Assembly: GCA_900544845.1 (NCBI GenBank)
Contig: UQWV01000007.1
Location: 1 to 48,436, forward strand
Origin: an uncultured Collinsella sp.
GTDB lineage: Bacteria; Actinomycetota; Coriobacteriia; Coriobacteriales; Coriobacteriaceae
Reading direction: 5' to 3'
DNA length: 48,436 nt
Shown here: piece after piece, positions 1 through 7,772 of the stretch
Numbering within the stretch: the first letter of the stretch is position 1
Layout of the letters: every line of letters begins with the position of its first letter
The notes under the pieces: generated by a model
What the model saw: the letters and a program-made list of their open reading frames with translations, nothing else
Database searches by the model: none
What the model was told of the DNA's origin: nothing
Program-made: the position numbers and the translations under genes

Positions 1-181
1 TCGGCCCCGGTGCCCAAGCGCGATATCGGCGGTGCTGTTTCGCGATATTCAACAGTGCTCAAGCGAGCAAATACTCAACGTGATGAGTTTGTGAAATCAA
101 CGAGAATTAATAATCAGCCCAAAACGGCTTTTAATGCACATTTCGTTGCACAGCCTATTGCACACGGCGGCGATATAAAAG

Positions 182-220
182 AAAGCAGGCCAGATGAAAA
201 TACCATCTGACCTGCTTTTT
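182..220. terminator. Bidirectional intrinsic terminator after tRNA-Thr
   Basis: A long stem (AAGCAGG.CAGATG paired with CATCTG.CCTGCTT) with a short AT-rich loop is flanked by T-rich runs on both strands. It lies directly 3' of the tRNA-Thr gene on the minus strand, so it most likely ends that transcript. The symmetrical T-tracts would let it also stop plus-strand transcription from the left. Confidence 0.8.
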
Positions 221-226
221 CTTTCA

Positions 227-301
227 TGGAGCCAGTGACAGGAATCGAACCTGCAACCCACTGATTACAAATCAGTTGCGCTACCGTTGCGCCACACTGG
301 C
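227..301 (-). tRNA. tRNA-Thr (anticodon TGT)
   Basis: Reading the minus strand gives a full cloverleaf. The acceptor stem GCCAGTG pairs with CACTGGC, followed by discriminator U and an encoded CCA. The anticodon stem ACTGA/TCAGT encloses loop TTTGTAA, so the anticodon is TGT, which reads ACA (Thr). The T-arm carries GGTTCGATTCC. It is a single-gene transcript followed at once by the hairpin at 182-220. Confidence 0.95.
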
Positions 302-331
302 ACACTTGGCGCTTTCACGCGAAGCGAGTTA

Positions 332-360
332 AGAATAAAGGAATTGCGGACGGGGCGCAA
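332..360 (-). promoter_or_regulatory. Candidate promoter of tRNA-Thr
   Basis: On the minus strand TTGCGC (355-360) is followed 17 nt later by TATTCT (332-337), about 30 nt before the tRNA 5' end. Similar TTGCGC/TTGCGT -35 elements occur before ribU and veg in this window, which supports it. The -10 is only a 4/6 match, so this remains tentative. Confidence 0.4.
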
Positions 361-448
361 CAGGCCGCACGGCGTTATACAAATATGCAAAATCCAGCAA
401 CAACGCGTACCAGGCCCGTTCATTTCTGTCAGTGCGCCCTCAATCTTA

Positions 449-521
449 AAACCATTCGCCAGAACGAATAGTTTTAATTACAATTGCTATATATAAAACT
501 ATTCGTTCTGGCGAAGGGTTT
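449..521 (+). promoter_or_regulatory. Promoter-straddling inverted-repeat operator of the HTH-HipA kinase gene
   Basis: Two 22-nt arms (455-476 and 494-515) are perfect inverted repeats. With one mismatch they extend to 28 nt (449-476 and 494-521). Each arm also contains its own dyad, ATTCG-N6-CGAA(T), at 454-469 and 501-516. The 17-nt spacer holds an extended -10, TGC-TATATA (485-493). The right arm ends just before the start codon at 526. This is the layout expected of an autoregulated operator bound by a dimeric HTH protein. The obvious candidate is the HTH domain of the gene that follows. Confidence 0.75.
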
Positions 522-525
522 CGCG

Positions 526-1866
526 ATGCTTACTACCAAAGAAGCCGCCGAGCTGCTCGGCATCACTCCGCGCAGGGTGCAGGAGCTCATAAAAAACGGA
601 GCACTTGAGGCCCGCAAGGCTTCTGGTGTATGGCTCATCGACAAAGACAGCGTCGACACGCGACTCCGCTCTGTGACCAAAACGGGGGGACGTCCCCGCC
701 GCGGCCACGGTAAGAGCGAGATCGCGTTCACCCTCATGAACCGCACGTACGAAGTCGCTCAGCTGGTCTACAGTACATCGCGAAAAGACTTTACCCACAT
801 CGGTGCCGACATCGATTACGCCCACGCCCCTATTGGAGTATTTGGCCCTAATAGCCCCATATCGCTAGACTCCTTCCGCATCTGGTGGCGCGGCCGCGGT
901 ATCCCGCTCGCACGCATTGGGCTAGCCTCCCTGCTTGCAGAAGCCGCAGTCGATGTTCCCGATGAACTCGTCCAGCGAAATCTCGGCCTCTCCTTATCCG
1001 ACCAGTATTGGATTAGGCCCCAAGGTTCCGGTCTCACCTGGGAGGATATCAACTTCTTCAATAACGCCTTTGATGACGTCTCGCTGTCCATTGCACCCTT
1101 TGCCCCAGAGGGAAAAGCGGCTGCCGCAAAGCCCGATAACACCTCGGACGGCAATCTTCAAAAGTACTGGACGTGCGAGGGCGAACGTCGAATTCTGCAT
1201 AAGGCAGGAGCGCACCTGGACCAGGAACCTTATAACGAGCTGGTGGCGACCGCGCTCCACCGTCGCATCCTAAACGCCTGCGATTATGTGCCTTACTCGC
1301 TCGAGGGCACGGGCACTTCCGCCCTGAGCACATGCGATGTCTTCTTAACTGATGAAGAAGAGTATGTCCCTGCGTTCTATGTAAACCAGCACGCAAACGC
1401 AGATGAACGGCTAACCGACTACGAGCGATATGTAGCAAACTGCGAGGAGCTCGGGGTGACAGGCGTCAAGGATGCCCTTGACCGCATGATCGTATGTGAC
1501 GACATCATTGCCAACTACGATCGTCATTGGCGCAACTTCGGCCTCGTGCGAAACGTAAACACGCAAGCTTGCAGACCTGCCCCCATCTTCGATTCGGGCT
1601 CATCGCTCTGGTGCAACATATCACTAGAGGAGCTTAGGGCGGGAGAGCACAGTTTTACCAGCGCACAATTTCATTCAAGCCCCGCCAAACAAATGTTGCT
1701 CGTCGAGGACATGGGCTGGTTTGACTGCGACAAACTCGAAGGCTTCGTTGACGAGGCAATCGAGATTCTGTCTAAAAACGATGCTCTAGCAGCGAGACTA
1801 CCTTATCTAAAAGAGGCGCTAACGTGGCGCCTCGAAAGAATGATCGACATCGCTGAATGGAGTTAG
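526..1866 (+). CDS. HipA-family kinase with fused N-terminal helix-turn-helix domain
   Basis: The product has 446 residues. Residues 1-50 resemble an excisionase/MerR-type HTH (TKEAAELLGITPRRVQELI, then a wing with GVWLIDKDSV). A basic linker (GGRPRRG) follows. From about residue 200 a HipA-like Ser/Thr kinase fold is visible: a Ser/Asn-rich loop (PDNTSDG, 203-209), Lys226, Glu234, the catalytic loop NYDRHWRNFG (330-339) and a DFG-like FDSG with Asp356. The ATG at 526 is preferred over the in-frame ATG at 484, because 484 lies in the operator spacer upstream of any likely transcript start, while 526 has a GAAGGG ribosome site. In hipBA systems the HTH partner is the antitoxin; here it seems fused in cis. 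No separate antitoxin gene lies beside it. The kinase target is unknown. It sits next to tRNA-Thr, a frequent site of gene acquisition. Confidence 0.8.
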   Translation: MLTTKEAAELLGITPRRVQELIKNGALEARKASGVWLIDKDSVDTRLRSVTKTGGRPRRGHGKSEIAFTLMNRTYEVAQLVYSTSRKDFTHIGADIDYAHAPIGVFGPNSPISLDSFRIWWRGRGIPLARIGLASLLAEAAVDVPDELVQRNLGLSLSDQYWIRPQGSGLTWEDINFFNNAFDDVSLSIAPFAPEGKAAAAKPDNTSDGNLQKYWTCEGERRILHKAGAHLDQEPYNELVATALHRRILNACDYVPYSLEGTGTSALSTCDVFLTDEEEYVPAFYVNQHANADERLTDYERYVANCEELGVTGVKDALDRMIVCDDIIANYDRHWRNFGLVRNVNTQACRPAPIFDSGSSLWCNISLEELRAGEHSFTSAQFHSSPAKQMLLVEDMGWFDCDKLEGFVDEAIEILSKNDALAARLPYLKEALTWRLERMIDIAEWS

Positions 1867-1893
1867 CAAGGCAGCATTGCCCCGCCAACTCCC

Positions 1894-2571
1894 CTACCGT
1901 CCGCGCAACGCCTTGAGCTTGGCCAGGGTATCGGGGCTCAGGCGGCTGCCCAGAGTCATCTTGATCTGCGGAGCTTCCTCTGCCTCGTGAACGTCGTTAT
2001 CGATCTGTTTGATCTCGTCCACCAGCATACGGCTCGAGATGCGCGTGACGCCCTTGCCCATGACGACGGCCTGTATTGTGCCGTCACTCGATACCACGGA
2101 GCACGCGCGGCCTTCCTCGCGCGCCTCGATGCAGAGCTTCTGCACCACGGTATCGGCAGAGACGCCCGTCGGTGAGAACTCGATACGCACGCCGCGGGCC
2201 GGCAGGTTGGGGCGCTCGCTGGAGATATTGCCCGCGCCGTCGAACACGACTACGGCCTCGTAGCGGCCCTGGGCAAACGCCGCCACGTCGTTGATGAGCG
2301 CGGTGCGCGCCATATCGTGGACGTCACTGGAATACGGATCGTCGGAATGGTCGTACACGAGCTTTTCGTAGCGCGGCGTGCAGTGGATCACGTTGTAACC
2401 GTCGACCACCAGCAGCTCGGGCTTATTGGAGTGCACCGTCGAGACTGGGTCGGCGATGGCCTGCGCAAACGCATTGCCGCCCACGCCATAGGTCGCGGCC
2501 GAAACAATCGGCTTGGCCGAGCCCTCGCCAAAGCGCTTGGCCTTGGACTTGGCGCGGTTCTTCTTGGACAT
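1894..2571 (-). CDS. yacP: NYN (PIN-like) domain ribonuclease, YacP/Rae1 family
   Basis: The 225-residue product has the NYN core: LLVVDGYNVI near residue 54, VVVFDGAGN, a SADTVVQKL helix, and VVSSDGTIQ, whose acidic residues form the metal-binding nuclease site. In Bacillus the homologue Rae1 cuts mRNA on the ribosome; that role here is inferred. The first 50 residues are a basic, poorly conserved extension. It starts 3 nt after the rlmB stop codon with GGAGGAG as ribosome site, so the two are co-translated. The cysS-rlmB-yacP order matches many Gram-positive genomes. Confidence 0.85.
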   Translation of the reverse strand: MSKKNRAKSKAKRFGEGSAKPIVSAATYGVGGNAFAQAIADPVSTVHSNKPELLVVDGYNVIHCTPRYEKLVYDHSDDPYSSDVHDMARTALINDVAAFAQGRYEAVVVFDGAGNISSERPNLPARGVRIEFSPTGVSADTVVQKLCIEAREEGRACSVVSSDGTIQAVVMGKGVTRISSRMLVDEIKQIDNDVHEAEEAPQIKMTLGSRLSPDTLAKLKALRGR

Positions 2572-2574
2572 GCG

Positions 2575-3489
2575 CTACTCCTCCCCCATGAGCTCGCCGG
2601 CATTGCGGCGCAGCCATTCAAAGCACAGCGCCGTGGTCGCCTGGGCAACATTGAGGCTCTCGGTCATGCCGCGCTGGGGAAGCTTGGTCAAAAAGTCGCA
2701 CTTCTCGAGCACCAGGCGCGAGATGCCGTCGCCCTCGGAGCCCATGACGAGCGCAACGCGGCCCTCGAAGGGAGCGTCCCAGCAGCTGCCCTCGGCGTGC
2801 TCGGAGGCGCCACCCACCCAAAAGCCAGCGGCCTTGAGGTCATCGAGCGCACGGGCGATATTGGGAACCTGTGCGATGGGCAGATGCATGACGGCGCCGG
2901 CAGAAGTCTTGTAGCTGCCCACGGTCACGCCGGCGGCACGCTTGTTGGCGATGATGACGCCGGCCGCGCCCACAACCTCGGCGGAGCGCACGATGGCGCC
3001 AAAGTTGCCGTCGTCAGTCACGTGGTCGAGCACCACGACAAGTGCCGGGCCCTCGCCTGCGCGGTCGAGAATATCGGCGACATCGGCATAGGGGAAGTTG
3101 CCAACCTCGAGCGCAATGCCCTGGTGAGCGCCATGGCTCGACAGCGCATCGAGCTGCGCGCGCGGCACATACTTAATGCGGACGCCCGCGGCGTTGAGGT
3201 CGTCGACCAGGCGCGACAAGGCAGCATCGCGCTCCCCGCCCTCGGCGATGAGTGCGCACTTGATGGGAAAACCAGTGCGCAGCGCCTCGGCGGCAGCACG
3301 ACGACCTTCGATAAACTCGCCCTTGGGAGCCTGGACAACGTCGCGGTTGCGATCGCGCTGCGGACGTGCGGCCTGGGTGCGATCGCGCTGGCCCTTGGAA
3401 GCGGCAGAGCGATCATTGCGGCGAATCGGACGCGAGCCAGAAGCAGCCTGCTTGCCTCCACGCGATGCACGCTTGCGATTGTCGGCCAT
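2575..3489 (-). CDS. rlmB: 23S rRNA (guanosine-2'-O)-methyltransferase RlmB, SPOUT family
   Basis: The product has 304 residues. About 55 N-terminal residues are a low-complexity basic tail rich in Arg, Gln and Ser. A substrate-binding domain (EGRRAAAEAL) follows, then the C-terminal SPOUT knot with LDHVTDDGNFGAIVRSAE, ALVMGSEGDGIS and LPQRGMTESLNVAQA. The last motifs form the SAM-binding trefoil and contain the conserved Asn/Ser-Leu-Asn pattern. The predicted role is 2'-O-methylation of a guanosine in 23S rRNA. The start at 3489 is well supported by AAAGGAGG. A structured 186-nt gap separates it from cysS, so it may be partly uncoupled from cysS. Confidence 0.9.
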   Translation of the reverse strand: MADNRKRASRGGKQAASGSRPIRRNDRSAASKGQRDRTQAARPQRDRNRDVVQAPKGEFIEGRRAAAEALRTGFPIKCALIAEGGERDAALSRLVDDLNAAGVRIKYVPRAQLDALSSHGAHQGIALEVGNFPYADVADILDRAGEGPALVVVLDHVTDDGNFGAIVRSAEVVGAAGVIIANKRAAGVTVGSYKTSAGAVMHLPIAQVPNIARALDDLKAAGFWVGGASEHAEGSCWDAPFEGRVALVMGSEGDGISRLVLEKCDFLTKLPQRGMTESLNVAQATTALCFEWLRRNAGELMGEE

Positions 3490-3533
3490 AAAGCGGCCTC
3501 CTTTAAATACTTTTCAAACAGGACAAAAGAAGC

Positions 3534-3563
3534 GACCGCTTAAGACGAATAGCTCAAGCGGTC
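3534..3563 (-). terminator. Terminator-like hairpin between cysS and rlmB
   Basis: GACCGCTT and AAGCGGTC form a perfect 8-bp stem with a 14-nt loop. On the minus strand it is followed by GCTTCTTTTG. It could attenuate read-through from cysS into rlmB. Confidence 0.45.
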
Positions 3564-3567
3564 GGTA

Positions 3568-3669
3568 CGGGTTTTCCAAGTGCCCGAGATTGCCGTGAAA
3601 GAGGAGCGACGCGTACTTGAGTACGCGAGCGACGGTTTGAACGGCAAGGTCGGGTGCTTGGGAAACCCG
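3568..3669 (-). other. Long nested hairpin 3' of cysS (possible structured RNA)
   Basis: Two 29-nt arms (3568-3596 and 3641-3669) are inverted repeats with a few mismatches. Inside them, 3611-3616 and 3621-3626 form a perfect GCGTAC-TTGA-GTACGC hairpin. The element begins 7 nt beyond the cysS stop codon and lies wholly within the cysS-rlmB gap. It has no T-tract of its own. It could be an mRNA 3'-end stabiliser, a processed small RNA or a repetitive palindrome. I do not recognise a named family. Confidence 0.6.
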
Positions 3670-3675
3670 CGGGGA

Positions 3676-5142
3676 TTAGAGAGATTTGATACGGGTGCCG
3701 GCGGCGGTATCCTCAATGGTGAGGCCCAGGTCCTTGAGCTGGTCGCGGATGGCGTCGGCCAGATCCCAGTTCTTGGCGGCACGGGCCTCGGCGCGGGCCT
3801 CGAGAATCTTGGCAGCAGCCTCGTCCACGTCGTCGCCCGTGTAGGCGACCAGGCCGGCGGCAACGCCTAGCAGACCCAGCGGCAGCTCTACCTTGGGCTC
3901 GGGGAGCTCAACGCCAAACGTATCGAGCAGCTCGGCCAGCGTGTCGGCGGCGGCAAGCGCGGCGGCCTTGTCGGCAGCATCGCCCGCCTGCTCCAGGTAC
4001 TGGTTGCACTCGGTCACAAAGCCAAAGACGGCACCCATGGCACCGGCGGTGTTAAAGTCGTCGTCCATGCACTCCTTAAAGGCGGCGCGGGTCTCGGCGG
4101 CCTTGGCGGCAAACGCCTCGGCGGCAGCCGCATCGGCATCGGCCGTCGCATGGTTCGCGGCCCAACGCAGGTTCTCGACCGTACCGGCGATACGCGTGAG
4201 CGAGTTCTCGGCACCCTCCAGGCGCTCCCAAGAAAAGTCGAGAGGTGAGCGATAGCTCGTCTGCAGCATCAGCAGGCGCAGGGCGGCAGCGGAGTGCTGC
4301 TCGAGGACCTCGGCCAGCGTAAAGAAGTTGCCGAGCGACTTGGACATCTTCTCGCCGTCTACCAGCAGCATGCCCGTGTGCATCCAGGTGTTGGAGAAGC
4401 CCTGGTGCCAGGCGCAGGTGGCCTGGGCGCACTCGTTCTCATGATGCGGGAAGGCAAGGTCGGAGCCACCGCCGTGGATGTCAATCGGGGTGCCCAGGTA
4501 GCGGTGCACCATGGCGGCGCACTCGGTGTGCCAACCGGGACGCCCCTCGCCCCAGGGGCTCGGCCAGCTGGGCTCGCCGGGCTTGGCGGCCTTCCACAGG
4601 GCAAAGTCGAGCGGGTCGTTCTTGTCCTCGTTCTCCTCGATGCGCGCGCCAACCATAAGGTCGTCGATGTTGCGGCCCGAGACCTGACCATAGTTGGGAT
4701 CGCTGCGCACGGCAAAGTACACGTCGCCGTTATCGGCGGCGTAGGCGTGGCCCTGCTCGATGAGCGTCTTGATCATGGCGATCATGGGGCCGATCTCCTT
4801 GGTGGCGCGAGGACGCACATCGGGATCGAGCACGTTGGCGGCGCGCATAACGCCGATAAACTTGTCAGAGAACTCCGTCGCAACCTCGGCGGCGGTACGG
4901 CCCTGCTCGTTGGCGCGCTTGATGATCTTGTCATCGACATCGGTGAGGTTCTGGGCAAACGTGACCTCGTAGCCGCTCGCGATGAGCCAGCGACGAATCA
5001 CGTCAAAGCTGATGAACGTGCGGGCATTGCCGATGTGGATGTTGTCGTAGACCGTGGGGCCGCACACGTACATGCGGACCTTGCCGGACTCGATGGGCTG
5101 GAACTCTTCCTTTTTATGGGTAGCGCTGTTATAGATACGCAT
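3676..5142 (-). CDS. cysS: Cysteinyl-tRNA synthetase
   Basis: The 488-residue class I synthetase has the HIGH-type motif HIGN at 36-39 and KMSKS at 265-269. The zinc ligands match the family: Cys27, Cys208, His233 and Glu237 in CGPTVYDN, HTEC and HHENE. The C-terminal DALR-type helical domain ends with a basic ARAAKNWDLADAIRDQL segment. It charges tRNA-Cys in the cytoplasm. The start is supported by AAGGAG embedded in the end of ispF, so translation is coupled to ispF. Confidence 0.95.
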   Translation of the reverse strand: MRIYNSATHKKEEFQPIESGKVRMYVCGPTVYDNIHIGNARTFISFDVIRRWLIASGYEVTFAQNLTDVDDKIIKRANEQGRTAAEVATEFSDKFIGVMRAANVLDPDVRPRATKEIGPMIAMIKTLIEQGHAYAADNGDVYFAVRSDPNYGQVSGRNIDDLMVGARIEENEDKNDPLDFALWKAAKPGEPSWPSPWGEGRPGWHTECAAMVHRYLGTPIDIHGGGSDLAFPHHENECAQATCAWHQGFSNTWMHTGMLLVDGEKMSKSLGNFFTLAEVLEQHSAAALRLLMLQTSYRSPLDFSWERLEGAENSLTRIAGTVENLRWAANHATADADAAAAEAFAAKAAETRAAFKECMDDDFNTAGAMGAVFGFVTECNQYLEQAGDAADKAAALAAADTLAELLDTFGVELPEPKVELPLGLLGVAAGLVAYTGDDVDEAAAKILEARAEARAAKNWDLADAIRDQLKDLGLTIEDTAAGTRIKSL

Positions 5143-5145
5143 TCG

Positions 5146-5640
5146 TTACTCCTTAACGGTTTTCTGTAGCAGGCAGACGGCCCAGGCGCCGATTCCCTCG
5201 CCCTGGCCTTCCCAACCGAGCTTTTCGGTCGTAGTGGCGGCGACGCCCACGTTTTCGACGTCAACGCCCAGGGCATGGGCAAGGTTGGCGCGCATGGCAT
5301 CGCGGTGCGGGGTGATCTTGGGTTGTTGACAGGCAATGGTGCAATCGGCATCGACAAACTCGAAGCCCAGCTCGCGCGCATAGCCCATCACGCGAGCGAG
5401 CAGCACCATCGAATCAGCACCCTCATAGGCGGGGTCGGTATCGGGGAATAGCTTGCCGATGTCTCCCCCGCGGCAGGCGCCCAGAATGGCGTCGGCCAAG
5501 GCGTGCGCGAGCACATCGGCATCCGAGTGGCCCAGCAGGCCGCGCTCGTAGGGAATGTCGACACCGCCGATGATACATCGACGCCCCTCCACCAGACGGT
5601 GGACGTCGTAGCCATGGCCAATGCGCAGGTTACTGAACAT
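5146..5640 (-). CDS. ispF: 2-C-methyl-D-erythritol 2,4-cyclodiphosphate synthase
   Basis: The 164-residue enzyme of the MEP isoprenoid pathway forms MEcPP from CDP-ME 2-phosphate. Visible motifs are GHGYDVHRL (metal-binding Asp and His), GHSDADVLAHA, and TTTEKLG with a GEGIGAWA tail. The chosen ATG at 5640 lies inside the last codons of ispD (11-nt overlap), with GGGAGAGGA upstream. A longer in-frame start at 5673 would add ten atypical residues. The adjacent ispD gene and the overlap suggest coupled synthesis of the two enzymes. Confidence 0.93.
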   Translation of the reverse strand: MFSNLRIGHGYDVHRLVEGRRCIIGGVDIPYERGLLGHSDADVLAHALADAILGACRGGDIGKLFPDTDPAYEGADSMVLLARVMGYARELGFEFVDADCTIACQQPKITPHRDAMRANLAHALGVDVENVGVAATTTEKLGWEGQGEGIGAWAVCLLQKTVKE

Positions 5641-6358
5641 GGGGAAGGTCCTCTCCCTCGGCCATGCGGCCAAGCAGAATCGCGGTTACGGGACGCAGGT
5701 CCTCGGGCACCGTCACCTTAAGGTTATCGCGCGGGCTCTGGACGCAGCGGACGCGCCCACCCATGCGCTCGACCAGCGACGAATCATCGGTGCCGATAAA
5801 GCCCTCGGCAATGGCTGCAGCATGGGCGCGCTTCATAGCATCGACGCTAAAGATCTGCGGCGTCTGCGCTGCCCAGTAGAGCTCACGCGGCGGCGTCTCG
5901 ACGATATTGTCGCCATCGACGATCTTGAGCGTGTCGATCGCGGGCTGGCCGCACACGACACCGTCGAGCGAGCGGTCGCTCACGAGCACGTCGATAGCGT
6001 GGTCGATGGCCTCGGTCGTAATGAGCGGACGGGCGCCGTCGTGGATAGCGACATATTCGAAACCCGCCGGCACCGCGTGCACGCCGGCGCGGGTGGAATC
6101 CTGACGAGTATCGCCGGCATCGGCAAAGCTGATGGGCGTGTCATAGTCAAACGGGTCGATAGCCAAGCGGCGCATCTCGGCACGGCGCTCGGCAGGGCAA
6201 ACCACGACGATATGGCCGACCTTGTCGCTACGATCGAACGCGCGGATGGACCAGCTCATGAGCGGACGGCCCGCCACGTTAACGAGCTGCTTGCCGCCGG
6301 GATTTCCAAAGCGCTGGCCGCTGCCGCCGGCAACGACCACGGCGCATACGGGCGCCAT
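5630..6358 (-). CDS. ispD: 2-C-methyl-D-erythritol 4-phosphate cytidylyltransferase
   Basis: The 242-residue nucleotidyltransferase makes CDP-ME in the MEP pathway. The N-terminal VVVAGGSGQRFG is the CTP-binding loop; AIHDGARP and the C-terminal DNLKVT motif are typical. Its start codon overlaps the disA stop by one base (TAATG), so it is translationally coupled to disA. The DisA-IspD neighbourhood is common in Gram-positive genomes. Confidence 0.93.
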   Translation of the reverse strand: MAPVCAVVVAGGSGQRFGNPGGKQLVNVAGRPLMSWSIRAFDRSDKVGHIVVVCPAERRAEMRRLAIDPFDYDTPISFADAGDTRQDSTRAGVHAVPAGFEYVAIHDGARPLITTEAIDHAIDVLVSDRSLDGVVCGQPAIDTLKIVDGDNIVETPPRELYWAAQTPQIFSVDAMKRAHAAAIAEGFIGTDDSSLVERMGGRVRCVQSPRDNLKVTVPEDLRPVTAILLGRMAEGEDLPHVQ

Positions 6359-7425
6359 TATGCGTTCCCCTGTTTGGTGCCCTTCATGCGGTACAGCGAG
6401 TCCGCAAGAATGGCAGGGTTGTTGACGCCAAAGTCGCCCAAGCGCTCCGGATCCTCGCTGATGTCATCCATGAGCTCCTGCAGCGAGCCGTACTCGTCGA
6501 CGATCTTCTCGGCCACGCCGTCGCGCACGACGGACACGCGCGAAAGCGTGCGCAGGCCCAGCGGCGTCATGACGGAGTCCTCGTCCAAGTCGTCATAGCC
6601 CAGAACTGCCGCCACGTGCTGCGGGTCGGACAGGTCCTTAGGCGTCATACGGGCAAGCTCAGCGCGAATCTTCTCGGCGTTGGCCTCAGAGGAATCGCTT
6701 GCGTAGTCGCGGATCATCAAGTCGTATTCGGTATCCATGCTGGAGCCCGCGAGCTGCTCGAGCTGCATCTGCACGAGCTTGCCCTGGTTACCCAGCTTGA
6801 CGATGCAATCCTTAAGCTCGGTCTTTGCCTGTTGCATGATCTCGAAACTCGAGAAGATGCCGGTGATGTCGGCGAGCGTGACGTAGTCGTCGAGCTCAAG
6901 GGCCGTCAGGCGCAGCAGGGAGCGATCGAGCGACTGACGGGTAGTCTGGAGCGTGGCGACGAGCTGGTTGACCGAGCTCATGATGGTGGTGACGGGCTGG
7001 ATCTCGTAGCTCTTGCCGTGAACGTACACGTTGACGACGGCACGACGAGCCGAAACCGAGATCACGATGGCATCGGTGAGCACCGACATGCGAGCGGCAG
7101 TACGGTGACGCATGCCCGTCTCACTCGTGGCGAGCGAGGGATCGGGATTGAGGTGGAAGTTGGCGCGCAGGATCTGGGTGAGGTCGCCATCGATAACGAT
7201 GGCGCCGTCCATCTTGGAAAGCTCGAACAGGCGGTTCGAGGTAAACGAAATGTTGAGCGGGAAGCCGTCGTTACCGGCGGCGAGCACGTTTTCGGTGTCG
7301 CCGACGCAGATAAGGGCGCCAAGGTGACCGGCAATGATCATGTCGAGGGCGGTGCGGATCGGCTGGCCGGGGGCAGTCAGGCGAATAGCCTGTTCCATAC
7401 GTTTTTGCAGCTCGTTCTTATCCAA
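6358..7425 (-). CDS. disA: DNA-integrity-scanning diadenylate cyclase DisA
   Basis: The 355-residue protein makes c-di-AMP from two ATP. The DAC domain carries the catalytic DGA (73-75) and RHRT (106-109) motifs. A linker and a C-terminal helix-hairpin-helix DNA-binding region (TLSRVSVVRDGVAEKIVDEYGSL) follow. The usual GTRHRTAE reads GMRHRTAA here, a mild change outside the core residues. The best start is a TTG (7423-7425), preceded by GGGAG; the nearby ATG at 7428-7430 is out of frame. It is the first gene of the disA-ispD-ispF-cysS-rlmB-yacP series and is divergent from mntP. Confidence 0.93.
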   Translation of the reverse strand: MDKNELQKRMEQAIRLTAPGQPIRTALDMIIAGHLGALICVGDTENVLAAGNDGFPLNISFTSNRLFELSKMDGAIVIDGDLTQILRANFHLNPDPSLATSETGMRHRTAARMSVLTDAIVISVSARRAVVNVYVHGKSYEIQPVTTIMSSVNQLVATLQTTRQSLDRSLLRLTALELDDYVTLADITGIFSSFEIMQQAKTELKDCIVKLGNQGKLVQMQLEQLAGSSMDTEYDLMIRDYASDSSEANAEKIRAELARMTPKDLSDPQHVAAVLGYDDLDEDSVMTPLGLRTLSRVSVVRDGVAEKIVDEYGSLQELMDDISEDPERLGDFGVNNPAILADSLYRMKGTKQGNA

Positions 7426-7585
7426 GGCATCGCTCCCATCGTATACGCTCCATAAACGTCAATAAGTTTCTCACGGTTTGCCCCTGTGACGCCCGCAAAA
7501 TCCGATGCTTACAGAATGAGCGAACACAGCTGAGAGCCCCAATCCAAATGAGCTGCTTATGTGGTAGCATCGGGATTCGCATAAA

Positions 7586-7720
7586 TGAGGGAGTAGTCGC
7601 GTGATCGGGTTCGCCTCCGGTGGCGCGGCAAGTCAACACACTGGCCGATGCGGCCTGGCTTGCCTTAATGAACGAGACTCGTGGCTGTGCGCGCAACGCG
7701 TACGCCACGGGTCTTTTTTG
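7586..7720 (+). promoter_or_regulatory. yybP-ykoY manganese riboswitch with terminator expression platform
   Basis: The family hallmarks are visible: GGGAGTAG (7589-7596), GTCAACA (7632-7638) inside a GGCAAG/CTTGCC helix, an internal GGCC-GATGC-GGCC hairpin, and TTAATGAACGAGAC (7665-7678). A terminator (AGACTCGTGGC with GCCACGGGTCT, then TTTTTT) spans 7675-7720. ACTC at 7677-7680 can pair either with GAGT at 7591-7594 (aptamer P1) or inside the terminator. The two folds exclude each other, so Mn2+ binding should switch transcription on. The next gene is mntP, the classic target. A possible extended -10 (TGG-TAGCAT, 7562-7570) lies just upstream. Confidence 0.88.
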
Positions 7721-7772
7721 TTACTCCCCCAAGAGGTACACGCGGGCCCGCCCGCAGAGAGGGAGCCAGACT

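Noticed and set aside
10..210. 66-codon plus-strand frame at the window start
   Set aside because: It runs through the terminator after tRNA-Thr and has no domain or ribosome site. It is more likely non-coding.
484..525. Longer N-terminus for the HTH-HipA kinase starting at 484
   Set aside because: This ATG lies in the spacer of the operator and before the -10 element. The ATG at 526 has a ribosome site and starts directly at the HTH.
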